From: Arthrobacter ruber
GTDB taxonomy: Bacteria > Actinomycetota > Actinomycetes > Actinomycetales > Micrococcaceae
DNA: 64,000 bases
Reading direction: 5' to 3'
Assembly: GCF_002954225.1 (NCBI RefSeq)
Contig: NZ_PPTH01000015.1
Coordinates: forward strand, 310,001 to 374,000
Below the pieces are notes generated by a model. That model did not search any database. It had not been told where the DNA came from and worked only from the letters and a program-made list of their open reading frames with translations. The number at the start of each line of letters is the position of its first letter. Within the stretch, counting starts at the first letter, position 1. Positions 25,859 through 35,132 of this stretch are shown one piece after another. The position numbers and the translations under genes were made by a program.

Positions 25859-27025
25859 TTGACCTCGGTCAACCTAGGAATGCCAGCAGCGCCGCCGCCC
25901 GTCCTCGCCCCCCGGCGCAAGACCCGCCAGATCAAGGTCGGCTCGGTGGGGGTCGGTTCGGACTCCCCGATCAGCATCCAGTCGATGACCACGACGCCGA
26001 CCACGGACATCAACGCGACGCTCCAGCAGATCGCCGAACTCACGGCCACCGGCTGCGACATCGTGCGTGTGGCCTGCCCGTCGGCCGATGATGCCGCGGC
26101 CCTGCCGATCATCGCGAAGAAGTCCCAGATCCCGGTGATCGCGGACATCCACTTCCAGCCCAAGTACGTGTTCGCCGCGATCGACGCCGGATGCGCCGCG
26201 GTCCGCGTGAACCCCGGTAACATCCGCAAGTTCGACGACCAGGTCAAGCAGATCGCCGACGCCGCGAAGGCCGCCGGCACCTCGATCCGCATCGGCGTCA
26301 ACGCCGGGTCCCTCGATCCGCGCCTCATGCAGAAGTACGGCAAGGCCACCCCGGAAGCGCTCGTCGAGTCCGCGGTCTGGGAGGCGTCCCTGTTCGAGGA
26401 GCACGACTTCCACGATTTCAAGATCTCCGTCAAGCACAACGACCCCGTGGTCATGGTCCGCGCCTACGAGCTCCTGGCCGAGCGCGGCGACTGGCCCCTG
26501 CACCTCGGCGTCACCGAGGCCGGGCCCGCCTTCCAGGGCACCATCAAGTCCGCCACCGCCTTCGGGGCGCTGCTGTCCAAGGGCATCGGCGACACCATCC
26601 GCGTCTCCCTCTCCGCGCCGCCGGTCGAGGAGATCAAGGTGGGGAACCAGATCCTGCAGTCGCTCAACCTGCGCCCGCGCAAGCTCGAGATCGTCTCCTG
26701 CCCCTCCTGCGGCAGGGCCCAGGTGGACGTGTACACGCTCGCCGAGGAGGTCACCGCAGGCCTCGAGGGCATGGAGGTCCCCCTCCGCGTGGCCGTCATG
26801 GGTTGCGTCGTCAACGGGCCGGGAGAGGCCCGCGAGGCCGACCTCGGCGTGGCCTCCGGCAACGGCAAGGGCCAGATCTTCGTGAAGGGCGAGGTCATCA
26901 AGACCGTGCCCGAGGACCAGATCGTCGAGACCCTCATCGAGGAAGCGATGCGGCTGGCAGAGGAGATGGGTGAGACGGATGGCGAGACTGCTGGCCAAGG
27001 TGGCCCCATGGTTACCGTCAGCTAG
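25859..27025 (+). CDS. ispG: 4-hydroxy-3-methylbut-2-enyl diphosphate synthase
   Basis: A 388-residue IspG (GcpE), an iron-sulfur enzyme of the MEP pathway that converts MEcPP to HMBPP. The TIM barrel begins [20 protein letters not shown]. The [4Fe-4S] ligands are Cys281 and Cys284 (SCPSCGR) and Cys316 ([10 protein letters not shown]), with the conserved glutamate following. I chose the TTG at 25859 because GGAGG (25849-25853) lies 5 bases before it; an ATG at 25847 and a GTG at 25796 are in frame but less well placed. A GATAAT hexamer (25799-25804) could be the -10. Confidence 0.95.
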   Translation: MTSVNLGMPAAPPPVLAPRRKTRQIKVGSVGVGSDSPISIQSMTTTPTTDINATLQQIAELTATGCDIVRVACPSADDAAALPIIAKKSQIPVIADIHFQPKYVFAAIDAGCAAVRVNPGNIRKFDDQVKQIADAAKAAGTSIRIGVNAGSLDPRLMQKYGKATPEALVESAVWEASLFEEHDFHDFKISVKHNDPVVMVRAYELLAERGDWPLHLGVTEAGPAFQGTIKSATAFGALLSKGIGDTIRVSLSAPPVEEIKVGNQILQSLNLRPRKLEIVSCPSCGRAQVDVYTLAEEVTAGLEGMEVPLRVAVMGCVVNGPGEAREADLGVASGNGKGQIFVKGEVIKTVPEDQIVETLIEEAMRLAEEMGETDGETAGQGGPMVTVS

Positions 27026-27881
27026 GCCCGAGCCCGATCCCGAGGGGCCCTGGTCCTTCCGTGTCCTCGGCGAGGAGGACACCCGCGACCTCTGGACCAT
27101 CGTCAATGCGGACCCGGTGGCGAACGTGTTCGTCGCCTCCCATCTCGAGACCCGCGGCAGCGCGGCGCCGTCCTTCTCGGGCGGAGAGATCGTGGGCATG
27201 TTCCGCCACAACGAACTGCGTGCCGCGTGCTGGGCGGGTGTGAACCTCGTGCCGGTCGGCGTGACCGACGAGACGGGGGCGATCTTCGGTGACCATCTCG
27301 GACGCTCGGGGCGCACCTTCTCCTCCATCTTCGGGCTCTCCGAGGGCGTCATGGACCTGTGGTCCACGCTCGAGGACTACAGCGCCGAGCCGTTCGACGT
27401 CCGCCCCACGCAGCCGCTCATGGCCATCGACCGGGACCCCCTCATCCGGCCCGCGACCGATCTGAGGTTCACCCGTCCGGAGGAGCTCGACCGCCTGCTG
27501 CCCGCGTGCGCGGCGATGTTCGAGGAGGAGGTGGGGTACTCGCCGTTCATCGGCGGGTCGGAGCACTACCGGCGCCGCGTGGCCTCCCTCATCAGCCGGA
27601 AGCACTCCCTCGTGGCCTTCGGCGACGGCGGCGAGGTGGTCTTCAAGGCCGAGCTCGGCACGGTGTCCTCCCAGGCCGTCCAGGTGCAGGGCGTGTGGAT
27701 GAACCCGGACCACCGCGGCAGGGGGCTGAGCGCCGCCTACATGGCCGCCGTCGTCGTCGCCGCCCGCGCCGTCGCCCCCACCGTGAGCCTCTACGTGAAC
27801 TCCTACAACGCCCGCGCGATCGCCGCGTACAAGCGCGTGGGGTTCGAGCAGGTGGACACCTTCGCGACCATCCTCTTCTGA
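26970..27881 (+). CDS. GNAT acetyltransferase with DUF4081 N-terminal domain
   Basis: A protein of about 303 residues. The N-terminal half (to about residue 150) resembles DUF4081, seen fused to GNAT domains in actinobacteria ([16 protein letters not shown], then [20 protein letters not shown]). The C-terminal GNAT domain has the acetyl-CoA loop [20 protein letters not shown] and [20 protein letters not shown]. Substrate unknown. The same gene follows ispG in mycobacteria. The start is uncertain: a GTG at 26970 follows AGGAG by 4 bases, and an ATG at 26979 is three codons later; both overlap the ispG end by about 50 bases. Confidence 0.85.
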   Translation: MRRMARLLAKVAPWLPSARPEPDPEGPWSFRVLGEEDTRDLWTIVNADPVANVFVASHLETRGSAAPSFSGGEIVGMFRHNELRAACWAGVNLVPVGVTDETGAIFGDHLGRSGRTFSSIFGLSEGVMDLWSTLEDYSAEPFDVRPTQPLMAIDRDPLIRPATDLRFTRPEELDRLLPACAAMFEEEVGYSPFIGGSEHYRRRVASLISRKHSLVAFGDGGEVVFKAELGTVSSQAVQVQGVWMNPDHRGRGLSAAYMAAVVVAARAVAPTVSLYVNSYNARAIAAYKRVGFEQVDTFATILF

Positions 27882-27926
27882 GGACGGACACCCGGCCCGC
27901 GACGGCGGCGCCGGGTCGGGACCGGC

Positions 27927-27997
27927 TAGATTGGTACCTGTTGTCTCCCGCCGGACGGCGGGAGCGTGAACGGCAGTGCACGATCTCGATGCACGAT
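27927..27997 (+). promoter_or_regulatory. proS promoter and leader structure
   Basis: TAGATT (27927-27932) is a fair -10. The leader then holds a hairpin with 8-base arms CTCCCGCC (27945-27952) and GGCGGGAG (27957-27964) around a GGAC tetraloop, and a direct repeat TGCACGAT at 27977-27984 and 27990-27997. There is no T-tract and no recognisable T-box. Whether the structure regulates proS is unknown. Confidence 0.4.
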
Positions 27998-28017
27998 AGA
28001 TACGAACGGACACCCGC

Positions 28018-29808
28018 GTGGTCTTACGACTCTCGACCCTTTTCCTGCGCACCCTGCGTGAAGATCCAGCCGACGCCGAGGTGGCGAGCCACCGCCTCCT
28101 GCTGCGTGCGGGCTACATCCGGCGGGCCGCGCCCGGGATCTACAGCTGGCTGCCGCTGGGACTGAAGGTCCTGGCGCGGGTCGAGGCCATCATCCGCGAG
28201 GAGATGGAGGCCATCGGCGCCCAGGAGGTGCACTTCCCGGCGCTGCTGCCCAAGGAGCCCTACGAGGCGACGAACCGCTGGACCGAGTACGGCGACGGCA
28301 TCTTCCGCCTCAAGGACCGCAAGGACGCCGACTACCTCCTCGCGCCCACGCACGAGGAGATGTTCACGCTGCTCGTGAAGGACCTGTACACGTCGTACAA
28401 GGACCTGCCCGTGAGCCTGTTCCAGATCCAGACCAAGTACCGCGACGAGGCCCGGCCCCGCGCCGGACTGCTCCGCGGACGCGAGTTCATCATGAAGGAC
28501 TCCTACTCCTTCGACATCGACGACGAGGGCCTCGAAGCGAGCTACCAGCTCCACCGCGGCGCCTACCTGCGCATCTTCGAGCGGCTCGGCCTCGAGGTGA
28601 TCCCCGTGACGGCGACCGCCGGAGCCATGGGCGGCTCCAAGAGCGAGGAGTTCCTGCACCCGACGCCCATCGGCGAGGACACCTTCGTCCGCTCCGCCGG
28701 CGGGTACACCGCGAACGTGGAGGCCGTCACCACCGTGGTGCCAGACGACGTCGACTTCACGGACGCCCCGGCCGCGGAGGTCCGGGACACCCCGGACACC
28801 CCGACGATCGACACCCTCGTGGACCACGCCAATGCCGCCGGCGACCGGACCTGGACCGCCGCCGACACCCTGAAGAACGTCGTGCTCGCCGCCGTGCTGC
28901 CTACGGGGGAGCGCGAGATCGTCGTCGTCGGCGTGCCCGGCGACCGCACCGTGGACCTCAAGCGCATCGAGGCGAACATCGCCGTTCACCTGGAGACGGG
29001 CGGGGAAGTGGCCGTGGAGGCCGCAGGCGAGGAGGACCTGAAGAAGCACCAGGGCCTCGTCAAGGGCTACATCGGCCCAGGGCTCGCCCCGGAAGCCGCC
29101 GTCCTCGGCGTCGAGGGGTCCACCGGCCTGCGCTACCTCGTCGACCCGCGCGTGGTCCGCGGAACCTCCTGGATCACCGGCGCCAACGAGCACGGCAGGC
29201 ACGTCTTCGGCCTCGTCGCCGGCCGCGACTTCACGTGGGACGGCGTCATCGAGGCCGTCGAGGTGCGTGAGGGCGACGAAGCGCCGGACGGCTCCGGACC
29301 GCTCGCGGCCGCCCGCGGCATCGAGATGGGACACATCTTCCAGCTCGGCCGCAAGTACGCCGAGGCCCTCGGGCTCAAGGTCCTCGACCGGAACGGCAAG
29401 CTCGCCACGGTCACCATGGGCTCCTACGGTGTGGGCGTGACCCGCGCCATCGCCGCACTCGCCGAATCCAACCACGACGACCGCGGCATCATCTGGCCCC
29501 GCAACGTCGCACCCGCCGACGTGCACGTCGTCGCGACCGGCAAGGGAGCCGAGGTGTTCGAGGCCGCGGAGAAGCTCGCCGCCGAGCTGGAATCGGCCGG
29601 CCTGACCGTGCTCTACGACGACCGCCCGAAGGTCTCGCCGGGCGTCAAGTTCGGGGACGCCGAACTGATCGGCGTCCCGACCATCGTCGTCGTCGGACGC
29701 GGGCTCGCGGACGGCGTCCTCGAGGTCAAGGACCGCCGGACGGGCGAGGCGCAGGACGTCGCGGTGGACGACGCCGTCGCGCTGCTGCGCGAGCTCACGG
29801 CCTCCTAG
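28018..29808 (+). CDS. proS: Prolyl-tRNA synthetase, bacterial type
   Basis: A 596-residue class II synthetase that charges tRNA-Pro. The class II motif 1 region ([22 protein letters not shown]), motif 2 ([21 protein letters not shown]) and motif 3 ([18 protein letters not shown]) are present. The long insert between motifs 2 and 3 (about residues 225-400) is the INS editing domain that clears alanyl-tRNA-Pro, which makes this the bacterial form. The C-terminal anticodon-binding domain includes [20 protein letters not shown]. The GTG start matches the family N terminus [20 protein letters not shown]. Confidence 0.97.
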   Translation: MVLRLSTLFLRTLREDPADAEVASHRLLLRAGYIRRAAPGIYSWLPLGLKVLARVEAIIREEMEAIGAQEVHFPALLPKEPYEATNRWTEYGDGIFRLKDRKDADYLLAPTHEEMFTLLVKDLYTSYKDLPVSLFQIQTKYRDEARPRAGLLRGREFIMKDSYSFDIDDEGLEASYQLHRGAYLRIFERLGLEVIPVTATAGAMGGSKSEEFLHPTPIGEDTFVRSAGGYTANVEAVTTVVPDDVDFTDAPAAEVRDTPDTPTIDTLVDHANAAGDRTWTAADTLKNVVLAAVLPTGEREIVVVGVPGDRTVDLKRIEANIAVHLETGGEVAVEAAGEEDLKKHQGLVKGYIGPGLAPEAAVLGVEGSTGLRYLVDPRVVRGTSWITGANEHGRHVFGLVAGRDFTWDGVIEAVEVREGDEAPDGSGPLAAARGIEMGHIFQLGRKYAEALGLKVLDRNGKLATVTMGSYGVGVTRAIAALAESNHDDRGIIWPRNVAPADVHVVATGKGAEVFEAAEKLAAELESAGLTVLYDDRPKVSPGVKFGDAELIGVPTIVVVGRGLADGVLEVKDRRTGEAQDVAVDDAVALLRELTAS

Positions 29809-29814
29809 CCGGCG

Positions 29815-30630
29815 GTGGTCTCCGGACTCGAGGAACTGCACCTCGCCACGATCCTCCTGGTCCTCGTCGCCGGGTTCGCCGCGGGCTGGGTGGACGCCGT
29901 CGTCGGCGGGGGAGGGCTCCTGCAGCTGCCGGCGCTCCTCCTCGTCCCCGGTATCACGCCGGTGGAAGCCCTCGCCACGAACAAGCTGGGGTCCATCTTC
30001 GGCACGACGACGAGCGCCGTCACCTACTACCGGCGGGCGCACCCGGATCTGCGCACGGCCCTGCCGATGGCCGGAATCGCCCTCGGAGGGAGCTTCGGCG
30101 GCGCGATCCTCGCCGCGTCGCTGCCGTCGTCGGTCTTCAAGCCGATCATCGTGGTGGCGCTCATCGCCGTCGCGGTGTTCACGGCGCTCAAGCCGTCCGT
30201 GGGGACGCTGACGCAGCTGCGGCACCAGGGCGTCCGGCACTACGGGACGGCCGGCGCGATCGGCCTCGTGATCGGCTTCTACGACGGGCTGATCGGACCC
30301 GGCACCGGATCCTTCCTCATCATCGCGATGGTGACGCTGCTCGGGTACAACTTCCTGGGCGCCAGCGCGAAGGCGAAGATCGTGAACATGGCCACCAACT
30401 TCGGTGCCCTGATGTTCTTCCTGCCGAACGGTTCCATCCTCTGGGGCCTCGGACTCCTGCTCGGGGTCGCCAACATGGCCGGCGGGTACACGGGGTCCCG
30501 CATGGCCATCAGCCAGGGGAGCCGGTTCATCCGCATCGTGTTCCTCGCCGTCGTCGGGGCCCTGATCCTCAAGCTGGGCTACGACGTGTGGGTCGAGAAC
30601 GTCAGGCCCTGGGTGGACGGGACGTCCTGA
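29815..30630 (+). CDS. TauE/SafE-family permease
   Basis: A 271-residue membrane protein with about eight helices in two repeats. The first repeat has the family signature VAGFAAGWVDAVVGGGGLLQ and the second GLVIGFYDGLIGPGTGSFL. TauE/SafE proteins are proposed exporters or importers of sulfite, sulfoacetate and other small organosulfur anions; the substrate here cannot be told. The GTG start lies 6 bases after the proS stop with no ribosome-binding site of its own apart from GGCGGTG, so it may be read through from proS. It converges on the phosphotransferase gene, 12 bases apart. Confidence 0.88.
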   Translation: MVSGLEELHLATILLVLVAGFAAGWVDAVVGGGGLLQLPALLLVPGITPVEALATNKLGSIFGTTTSAVTYYRRAHPDLRTALPMAGIALGGSFGGAILAASLPSSVFKPIIVVALIAVAVFTALKPSVGTLTQLRHQGVRHYGTAGAIGLVIGFYDGLIGPGTGSFLIIAMVTLLGYNFLGASAKAKIVNMATNFGALMFFLPNGSILWGLGLLLGVANMAGGYTGSRMAISQGSRFIRIVFLAVVGALILKLGYDVWVENVRPWVDGTS

Positions 30631-30642
30631 CCGCTGCTCCGC

Positions 30643-31677
30643 CTAGAGTGCCGGGAGCGCACTGACCGGCGGCAGCCCGTCCAGGGTCCGTCCCAGCACG
30701 GAGCTCGCCACCCAGAGCGAGCGCTGCGCGTCACCCGCCTGGCCGTGGCCGAGGTAGGACAGTGCGTTGCGGACCTCCCGCACCACCGTCCAGCCACTCG
30801 CCAGCTCCGCGTCGAGGCCGGCGGCACCCGCCAGGGCGCTGCAGTGCGCGCGGAGGTGCGCCGCGGGGTCGGCGGCGTCCAGTTCGTGGAGCCGGTTCCA
30901 CAGCATCGGGGCGACGGCGTACTCCGCGTCACCGAGCACCGGCTTCGGATCGATCGCCGTGAAGTCCCGCAGCTGCCCCTGCGTGGTGGGCAGCAGGTTC
31001 TCGTAGTGCAGATCGGAATGCACGAGCACGTCACGCTCGGACCGCCGGCCGACGGCGCCGCGGAACTGGCACACTTCCAGCGCCGCCTCCATGAGCCACC
31101 GGGGGAAGGGCTCGCCGAGCTCGTCCCAGCGCGCCGGCAGCGTGTCCGTCCACTGCTCGGCCGCTGCTGCCAGGTGCGGGATGGCCGCCCAGAGGGCGCT
31201 GTCACCGGGCGGGATCGACAGCTTCCGTACGACGTCGGCCCACGGTCCGGGGGTCTCGTCCAGCGGGACATCACGGAGCGAACGGTCCCCGTCGAGGCGC
31301 TCGAGCAGCAGTGCGAAGTCGGGACGCGACGCCCTGACGAGCCGCACTGCGCCCATCCCGTCCCACAGTTCGAGGGCGTCGGGTTCGGGGAGGGCTTCGT
31401 CGTGCGGGACGGTCAGCTTCAGCACGCCCTGCACGGGGTCGGTGCCGGCGTGCTGCACCACGGGGACGACGACGGCGCACCGGCCGGCCCACGCGGGCCG
31501 GCCCGGCACCAGGTCCAGGCCGAGGTCCCAGGCCTCGAGCCTGTCGGACAGCAGGCCCTGCCAGTCCCGCAGCCACCGTGCCCCGCCGACGATGGTCCGG
31601 GCACTGTGCACGAGGCGGAGCGGCAGGTCGGGCAGTCCCGCGATCCTGTGGAGTTCCTCGTCCCGCCTGTCAGCCAT
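30643..31677 (-). CDS. Aminoglycoside/hydroxyurea phosphotransferase-like kinase
   Basis: A 344-residue protein kinase-fold phosphotransferase most like the APH(6)/hydroxyurea phosphotransferase group. The catalytic loop is HSDLHYENLL (His220, Asp222, Asn227), with serine in place of the usual glycine, and the metal-binding Asp follows in AIDPKPVLGDAEYAVAPMLW. The nucleotide lysine is probably in GVLKLTV. The true substrate may be a streptomycin-like aminoglycoside, hydroxyurea or a housekeeping metabolite; a chromosomal setting beside proS and rimP gives no sign of recent acquisition. The ATG overlaps the end of the DUF4439 gene by 8 bases, so the two are coupled. Confidence 0.83.
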   Translation of the reverse strand: MADRRDEELHRIAGLPDLPLRLVHSARTIVGGARWLRDWQGLLSDRLEAWDLGLDLVPGRPAWAGRCAVVVPVVQHAGTDPVQGVLKLTVPHDEALPEPDALELWDGMGAVRLVRASRPDFALLLERLDGDRSLRDVPLDETPGPWADVVRKLSIPPGDSALWAAIPHLAAAAEQWTDTLPARWDELGEPFPRWLMEAALEVCQFRGAVGRRSERDVLVHSDLHYENLLPTTQGQLRDFTAIDPKPVLGDAEYAVAPMLWNRLHELDAADPAAHLRAHCSALAGAAGLDAELASGWTVVREVRNALSYLGHGQAGDAQRSLWVASSVLGRTLDGLPPVSALPAL

Positions 31678-32794
31678 CGGCAGGCTCCGTCGGTCCACCC
31701 TGCCCCGATGCTGCCGGGCCGGCTCCCAGACCCGGGAAGGTCACCAGCGGGGTGCCGGCGTCGATGCTGCGCTGGACCGCGGCGTTGTAGGAGGCGACAG
31801 CCCACGCCCGCGTGTCGGGTCCGACGGTGGCGACCAGCCCCGCGTACAGCCCGACGTGATCCTCCTCCAGTTCCCGCAGGGCGGCAGCCGGATCGGCGCG
31901 GAAGACCCGGTCGATCGCGAAGCCTGCCGGTGCCGGGGCCACCTCCGTGCAGAGTCCCGCGAGGCGGCGTGCAGCGGCCTCCGCGGCCACCCCGTGGGTG
32001 GCGGACCGGGCCAGGAGCGGAGCGGCCTCGGGCAGCAGCGCCGCAGCGACCTCGTAGCCGAAGCGGGCCTGCTCCTCGGCCGTCCTCGCGCTGAGCAGGG
32101 CCTGGCGATCGGCCTCAGGCCCCAGGGGCGTGCCGTCGCAGTCGGCCGGTACGTCACCGCCGGGGCTCCCCGATGCGGACCCGGCGGTCACATCCGCGCC
32201 GGGGCTCGCCTCGACGGGCGGCAGTCCCGGATCCTCGCCGAGGGCAGCGCCGAGCACCACCGCGTGCCGCCACTGGTTGGCCCCGGCAGACGCGAGCACG
32301 CGCGCCGGGCCGGGTTCCGCCCCGCCGGCGTCACGCAGGCTGCGTAGCGCGCTGTCCCGCAGCAGCGCCATCACCCGTGCACCGTCGACAGGCGCGGACG
32401 CCGGGGCGGAGACAGAGGCGGAGGCAGGGGCGGACGTCGGTGCATCAGGGGAGGCGGGGGAGCGCGGCAGTGCCACGGCGTCCGACTGTGCAGTGAGATC
32501 GTCGGCGAGAGCGGTCAGCATCCCGCCGAGCGCCGGATCCGTCGTCGCGGCCGCCCGGGCCTCCGCGGCCAGTGTGCGATACCGTCCCTCGGCGTCGAGC
32601 TGTGCCTGCTGGCCCGCGGTATACACCGGTGCCGGCGGCTGCACGGAGGGCACGCCCATCGCGAAGCCGACCACGAGGAGGACCGCGCCGAAGAGGGCGA
32701 CGAGGCCCGCCGACCGCCGGGCGATGCGGCCCGCGATGGAGGTCGCACGCCCTCCGCGCTCCTGCTGTCCGCCTGCACCCGCTTGTCCGATCAC
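31670..32794 (-). CDS. DUF4439 membrane-anchored protein
   Basis: A 374-residue protein with one N-terminal helix (about 27-48, RSAGLVALFGAVLLVVGFAM), then an extracytoplasmic region. The C-terminal part (about 225-350) looks like the ferritin-like DUF4439 domain: LLSARTAEEQARFGYEVAAA and ELEEDHVGLYAGLVATVG, helices carrying Glu and His. Two alanine/serine/proline-rich stretches (PTSAPASASVSAPASAPVDG) separate parts. Function unknown. In other actinobacteria the domain is found next to rimP, as here, where the two genes are divergent. The GTG start is the only reasonable one before the transmembrane helix. Confidence 0.8.
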   Translation of the reverse strand: MIGQAGAGGQQERGGRATSIAGRIARRSAGLVALFGAVLLVVGFAMGVPSVQPPAPVYTAGQQAQLDAEGRYRTLAAEARAAATTDPALGGMLTALADDLTAQSDAVALPRSPASPDAPTSAPASASVSAPASAPVDGARVMALLRDSALRSLRDAGGAEPGPARVLASAGANQWRHAVVLGAALGEDPGLPPVEASPGADVTAGSASGSPGGDVPADCDGTPLGPEADRQALLSARTAEEQARFGYEVAAALLPEAAPLLARSATHGVAAEAAARRLAGLCTEVAPAPAGFAIDRVFRADPAAALRELEEDHVGLYAGLVATVGPDTRAWAVASYNAAVQRSIDAGTPLVTFPGLGAGPAASGQGGPTEPADG

Positions 32795-32899
32795 AGTTTC
32801 CGATCATCCCACGACGGTCCGCGTTTCCCCCGGCCATACACCCGGGGCCGTGGAATGTCGGTACTCTTGGTGGACAACATCATCGAGGAGGAGGCAGCA

Positions 32900-33529
32900 A
32901 TGACGGTCCGGTCCGGGAACGAAAAACATGCCTCGACCCGCAAGTCCGCCCTCGAGGCCGAGCTGCAGGTGGAAGCGCAGCGCCTGCGGACCAGGCTGCA
33001 GCCCGTGGTGGACGAGCACAACCTGTACCTCGAGGACGTCGAGGTCAAGGTCGCCGGCTCCCACCGCACAGTCCACGTCGTCGTCGACCTGCCCGAGGAA
33101 TCCACGGGGAGCGTGGGTCTCGATGTGATCTCCGCCATCTCCTCCGACCTCTCCGCGGCCATGGACAGCGATCCCGAGGACGACGACCGCCCGTACAACC
33201 TCGAGATCTCCTCACCCGGCGTATCACGCCCCCTCACGGAGCCGCGGCACTGGCGCCGCAATGTGGGACGCATGGTGGAGATCAAGCCGGTGACCGGCGA
33301 CGTCGTCGTCGGACGCCTCCAGGACGTCACCGCCACCGGCATCCGGCTGACCCCCCAGCTGCCGGTCAAGAAGGGCCAGAAGCCCAAGCAGGGCGATCCG
33401 CTCGCCCTCGAGTTTTCCAAGATCCGCAAGGGGACCGTCCAGGTCGAATTCGCGCATCTTGAGGACGAACACCACGAGAACAGCGATGGTGCCGAACCGG
33501 ACGACTCCGGCGCCGTGCACCGCGCGTAA
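32900..33529 (+). CDS. rimP: Ribosome maturation factor RimP
   Basis: A 209-residue RimP, required for late 30S assembly. The N-terminal domain runs to about residue 115 ([20 protein letters not shown], then the signature [20 protein letters not shown]), and the SH3-like C-terminal domain to about 190. An acidic tail follows ([17 protein letters not shown]). The start is set by the strong GAGGAGGAGGCAGCA before the ATG. TACTCT (32862-32867) is a possible -10. It opens the nusA-infB operon, as in most bacteria, and ends 10 bases before nusA. Confidence 0.95.
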   Translation: MTVRSGNEKHASTRKSALEAELQVEAQRLRTRLQPVVDEHNLYLEDVEVKVAGSHRTVHVVVDLPEESTGSVGLDVISAISSDLSAAMDSDPEDDDRPYNLEISSPGVSRPLTEPRHWRRNVGRMVEIKPVTGDVVVGRLQDVTATGIRLTPQLPVKKGQKPKQGDPLALEFSKIRKGTVQVEFAHLEDEHHENSDGAEPDDSGAVHRA

Positions 33530-33539
33530 GGAGAACCAC

Positions 33540-34538
33540 ATGGACATCGACATGAGCGCGTTGAGGCTGCTCGAGCGTGAACGCGAGATCCCGCTGGACA
33601 AGCTGATCCCCACGATCGAGCAGGCACTGCTGATCGCCTACCACCGCACGCCCGGAGCGCACGAGACGGCGCGCGCCGAACTCGACCGCCGCAACGGCCA
33701 CGTCACCATCTGGGCCACCGAGAAGGACGACGACGGCGAGCCCGTCGGCGAGTTCGACGACACCCCCGGCGGCTTCGGGCGCATCGCGGCGAGTACCGCG
33801 CGCCAGATCATCCTCCAGCGACTGCGTGACGCCGAGGACGAGAACATCCTCGGCGAGTTCCGCGGCAAGGAGGGCGAACTCGTCGCCGGCATGATCCAGC
33901 AGGGCACCAACCCGCACATGATCCAGGTGAACCTGGGCTCGGTCGAGGCCGTGCTGCCGCCGCCCGAGCAGGTCCCCGGCGAGAAGTACCTGCACGGCAC
34001 GCGGCTGCGCGCGTTCGTGGTCGACGTCCACCGCGGGATGAAGGGCCCCTCCATCACCCTGTCCCGCTCGCACCCCGGACTCGTCCGGAAGCTCTTCGAA
34101 CTCGAGGTGCCCGAGATCGCCGACAGGACGGTGGAGATCGTGGCCCTGGCCCGTGAGGCGGGCCACCGCACGAAGATCGCGGTGAAGGCGAACGTCCCGG
34201 GCGTCAACGCCAAGGGAGCGTGCATCGGCGAGATGGGGACCCGCGTCCGCGCCGTCATGAACGAACTGAACGACGAGAAGATCGACATCGTGGACTACAA
34301 CGACGACGCCGCCTCCTTCATCGCCAGTTCGCTCTCGCCGTCCCGCGTGACGTCCGTGACGATCACCGACGAGGCCACGAGGTCCGCGCGCGTCGTCGTG
34401 CCGGACTACCAGCTGTCCCTCGCGATCGGCAAGGAAGGCCAGAACGCACGCCTCGCCGCGAAGCTCACCGGGTGGCGGATCGACATCGTCTCCGACGCGG
34501 CCCAGCCGGCCCAGCCCGCCAGGGCGGCCAAGGCCTGA
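33540..34538 (+). CDS. nusA: Transcription termination/antitermination factor NusA
   Basis: A 332-residue NusA that binds RNA polymerase and modulates pausing, termination and antitermination. The N-terminal RNAP-binding domain covers about 1-105, then S1 (about 110-185; [20 protein letters not shown]), KH1 (with [20 protein letters not shown]) and KH2 (with [20 protein letters not shown]). The C-terminal acidic repeats of E. coli NusA are absent, as is normal in actinobacteria. AAGGAGAACCAC precedes the ATG. Confidence 0.96.
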   Translation: MDIDMSALRLLEREREIPLDKLIPTIEQALLIAYHRTPGAHETARAELDRRNGHVTIWATEKDDDGEPVGEFDDTPGGFGRIAASTARQIILQRLRDAEDENILGEFRGKEGELVAGMIQQGTNPHMIQVNLGSVEAVLPPPEQVPGEKYLHGTRLRAFVVDVHRGMKGPSITLSRSHPGLVRKLFELEVPEIADRTVEIVALAREAGHRTKIAVKANVPGVNAKGACIGEMGTRVRAVMNELNDEKIDIVDYNDDAASFIASSLSPSRVTSVTITDEATRSARVVVPDYQLSLAIGKEGQNARLAAKLTGWRIDIVSDAAQPAQPARAAKA

Positions 34539-34588
34539 ACGGCCGGTCGGGCAGCGGGGCCGGAAGGGGTAGACTGGAGGTGACTGCT

Positions 34589-35008
34589 GTGGAGTCGCGC
34601 CCGGAGGACGTCATCGATCGACGAGGGGTTGATCGAGAAGAGTCCGGGCGGCACCCGGGGGACCATCATCCGATACGCACCTGCGTTGGATGCCGCGGGC
34701 GGGACCGCCAGTCACACGTGATGCGGGTTGTCGCACAACCGATCGACGGGCAGGATGTGGCCGTCATCGACGAGCGGCGCCGGCTATCCGGACGGGGCGC
34801 CTGGCTGCACCCCGACCCGGCATGCCTGGAGACGGCGGTCAAGCGGAAAGCCTTTCACAGGGCCTTCCGCGGGCCGGTGGACACTGTGAGGTTGGCAGTG
34901 GACTTCCAGGCATACCTGGAGCGTCGAGATGAACGCTCCGACTCACCACCGTCCTCCCTGAAAGCGGGTCAGAACCCTCATGGAAACCCGATGAGTACCC
35001 AGCGATGA
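34589..35008 (+). CDS. ylxR: YlxR-family RNA-binding protein
   Basis: A 139-residue YlxR (DUF448) protein. The family signature RTCVGCRGRD is at about residues 28-37, followed by MRVVAQPIDGQDVAVIDERR, then GRGAWLHPDPACLETAVKRK and FHRAFRG. YlxR is a small RNA/protein-binding fold between nusA and infB; it has been linked to RNase P and to translation initiation. The start is ambiguous: the GTG at 34589 is 8 bases after GGAGG (34576-34580), and a GTG at 34580 overlaps that site. The tail beyond residue 110 is charged and probably disordered. Confidence 0.92.
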   Translation: MESRPEDVIDRRGVDREESGRHPGDHHPIRTCVGCRGRDRQSHVMRVVAQPIDGQDVAVIDERRRLSGRGAWLHPDPACLETAVKRKAFHRAFRGPVDTVRLAVDFQAYLERRDERSDSPPSSLKAGQNPHGNPMSTQR

Positions 35009-35105
35009 GTGCGCAACGATGACCTATCAGTTGCGCTCTGCAATTCAGCGTCCGGACGCCTCGGCGACCCGGATCAGCAGTAGGAAATAGACGGTTCGTG
35101 CCTGG

Positions 35106-35129
35106 CTCGGTGCGGACCGAGACAGGAGA
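35106..35129 (+). promoter_or_regulatory. Hairpin and ribosome-binding site before infB
   Basis: CTCGGT (35106-35111) and ACCGAG (35116-35121) form a perfect stem on a GCGG tetraloop, directly followed by the CAGGAGA ribosome-binding site (35123-35129) and the GTG of infB. A hairpin abutting the site could tune initiation of IF2. The rest of the 124-base ylxR-infB gap holds no clear terminator. Confidence 0.45.
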
Positions 35130-35132
35130 AAT

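Noticed and set aside
27933-28017. T-box riboswitch upstream of proS
   Set aside because: The leader is only about 85 bases, lacks the T-box sequence and a specifier loop, and has no terminator/antiterminator pair with a T-tract.
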